DNA of 59,574 nucleotides from Roseomonas sp. GC11 (GTDB taxonomy: Bacteria > Pseudomonadota > Alphaproteobacteria > Acetobacterales > Acetobacteraceae), in NCBI RefSeq assembly GCF_024437745.1, contig NZ_JANFNY010000028.1:1-59574 (forward strand), written 5' to 3'. The translations under genes and the position numbers were made by a program. The notes beneath the pieces are model-generated. The model saw nothing but the letters and a program-made list of their open reading frames with translations, was not told where the DNA came from and searched no databases. This document shows, piece after piece, positions 58,638 to 59,574 of the stretch; the stretch's first letter is position 1; each line of letters begins with the position of its first letter.

Positions 58638-59574
58638 GACCAGCGCCCCCGCAGGCGGTCCAGCGCCCCGGCGAGGCCATTCGGGAAGAACATCACCAGC
58701 GCCAGGATGACCAGCCCGAGCAGCAGGCGCCACAGATCGGTGGCGCGGGCCAGCTGCTCCTGCAGCCCGGCGAAGGCGATGGCGCCGAGGATCGGCCCGC
58801 TCACCGTCTGCACGCCGCCGAGCAGCACCATCAGCAGCGCGTCCACGCTGCGGCCGATGCCGAGGAAGGAGGGGAAGACGCTGCCCTTGCCATAGGCGAA
58901 GAGCGCCCCCGCCAGCCCGGCCAGGGCGGCGCTGAGGGCGAAGGCCATCCAGCGCAGGCGGAAGGCATCGAGGCCGATGGCCTCGGCGCGCAGGGCGGAA
59001 TCGCGCTGCCCGCGCAGGGCGAGGCCGAAGGGCGCCTGGATCACCCGCCGCAGCAGCCAGACGCCGAGGCCGCACAGCGCCAGCGTCAGGTAGAAGAAGG
59101 CCAGCCGCCCGCGCGCCCAGCCGCTTGGCCAGACGCCGAGGATGCCATTGTCGCCCCCGGTGACCTCGACCCACTGGAAGGCGATGCTCCAGGTGATCTG
59201 GGCGAAGGCCAGGGTCAGCATGGCGGCATAGACGCCGGAGAGGCGGGCGCAGAACCAGCCGAAGGCCAGCCCGGCCAGCCCGGCGGCGAAGGGCGCCAGG
59301 GCCAGCCCGGCTTCCATCGGCGCGGCGAGGTATTTGGCCAGGAGCGCGGCGGCATAGGCGCCGGCGCCGAAATAGGCGGCATGGCCGAAGCTCGCCATGC
59401 CGGCCGGCCCCATGATGAGGTGCAGGCTGGCGGCGAAGAGGATGAAGACGGCGAAATCCGCCAGCAGGATCAGCGGATAGTCGCCGAGGAAGAGCGGCGC
59501 CAGCAGCAGCACCGCCGCCGCCGGCCAGGCCAGGCGGCGCAGCCAGCGCGGCGGCGGGGCGGGCAGGGGGGGCG
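58634..59574 (-). CDS. livM: Branched-chain amino acid-type ABC transporter permease LivM, partial
   Basis: The frame is open from the window end (59574) to the stop at 58634, about 313 residues, so the start lies at or beyond the edge. LivM core: GPAGMASFGHAAYFGAGAYAAALL near the N-terminus, YAAMLTLAFAQITWSIAF, SALRAEAIGLDAFRLRWMAF by its core AIGLDAFRLRWMAFALSA, and GSVFPSFLGIGRSVDALLMVLLGG near the C-terminus. Eight to ten membrane segments. It works as a heterodimer with LivH, which should be just outside the window. Stop overlaps livG start. Confidence 0.92.
   Translation of the reverse strand, partial: PPLPAPPPRWLRRLAWPAAAVLLLAPLFLGDYPLILLADFAVFILFAASLHLIMGPAGMASFGHAAYFGAGAYAAALLAKYLAAPMEAGLALAPFAAGLAGLAFGWFCARLSGVYAAMLTLAFAQITWSIAFQWVEVTGGDNGILGVWPSGWARGRLAFFYLTLALCGLGVWLLRRVIQAPFGLALRGQRDSALRAEAIGLDAFRLRWMAFALSAALAGLAGALFAYGKGSVFPSFLGIGRSVDALLMVLLGGVQTVSGPILGAIAFAGLQEQLARATDLWRLLLGLVILALVMFFPNGLAGALDRLRGRWS

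Overview
The window is about 59.6 kb of very GC-rich DNA with dense bacterial gene packing, strong GC third-position bias, ATGA and GTGA overlaps, and many twin-arginine leaders. These traits, together with the mix of Bug-type and Liv-type transport, PhoX phosphatases, an Anbu operon and a glnB-glnA pair, suggest a chromosomal segment of an alphaproteobacterium, most likely Acetobacteraceae (Roseomonas-like). That placement is inferred from composition and gene content, not from a marker gene. I see no rRNA, CRISPR array, prophage or complete insertion sequence. One tRNA (His, GTG) is present.

Layout. 1-6 kb: 3' part of a CheA-like kinase, a DoxX protein, and an iron-type ABC permease plus binding protein without an ATPase. 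6-10 kb: a crotonase-family gene followed by a YdiJ-like FAD/Fe-S dehydrogenase and a shortened PhnA-like protein. 10-14 kb: a LysR regulator divergent from an atypical SDR, an RraA-like protein and a Bug binding protein, then an HU protein. 14-18 kb: an aminotransferase and the nitrogen-control pair glnB-glnA. 18-23 kb: a polar amino acid ABC transporter with a muconate-cycloisomerase-type enolase-superfamily enzyme, divergent from an AzgA-like purine permease. 23-28.5 kb: two secreted proteins, then the Anbu operon (ATP-grasp, alpha-E, Anbu). 28.5-33 kb: a hydrolase, a DNA exonuclease-ligase pair, a small membrane protein and tRNA-His. 33-39 kb: BenE, a PhoX phosphatase, and a three-gene set of a 56-residue membrane protein, XpaC-like and TelA-like. 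39-47 kb: alcohol dehydrogenase, amidase, SnoaL-like, SLC10A7-like transporter with a divergent LysR, a lipoprotein-MFS pair and RidA. 47-57 kb: CHAP protein, biotin sulfoxide reductase-type molybdoenzyme, a second PhoX, NhaA with a structured leader, and a kinase plus class III aminotransferase pair. 57-59.6 kb: an orphan low-GC HTH gene and livF-livG-livM running off the window.

The most unusual aspect is the non-coding content. Gene junctions carry three recurring kinds of element: (a) a four-hairpin composite palindrome of about 130-140 bp, present three times in full or nearly full form and once as half; (b) an AT-rich inverted repeat, often coupled to a GC-rich hairpin and a second AT hairpin; (c) many single palindromes with 3-nt loops, up to five in a row. 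In addition, perfect short tandem duplications (11-30 bp) recur, several of them spanning or touching stop codons. These elements also generate misleading open frames, so several starts were placed further downstream than the longest open frame.

Best candidates for new biology are the nhaA leader hairpin (a possible cation-responsive leader), the enolase-superfamily enzyme tied to an amino acid transporter, the 56-residue protein translationally linked to XpaC/TelA, and the dispersed palindromic elements.
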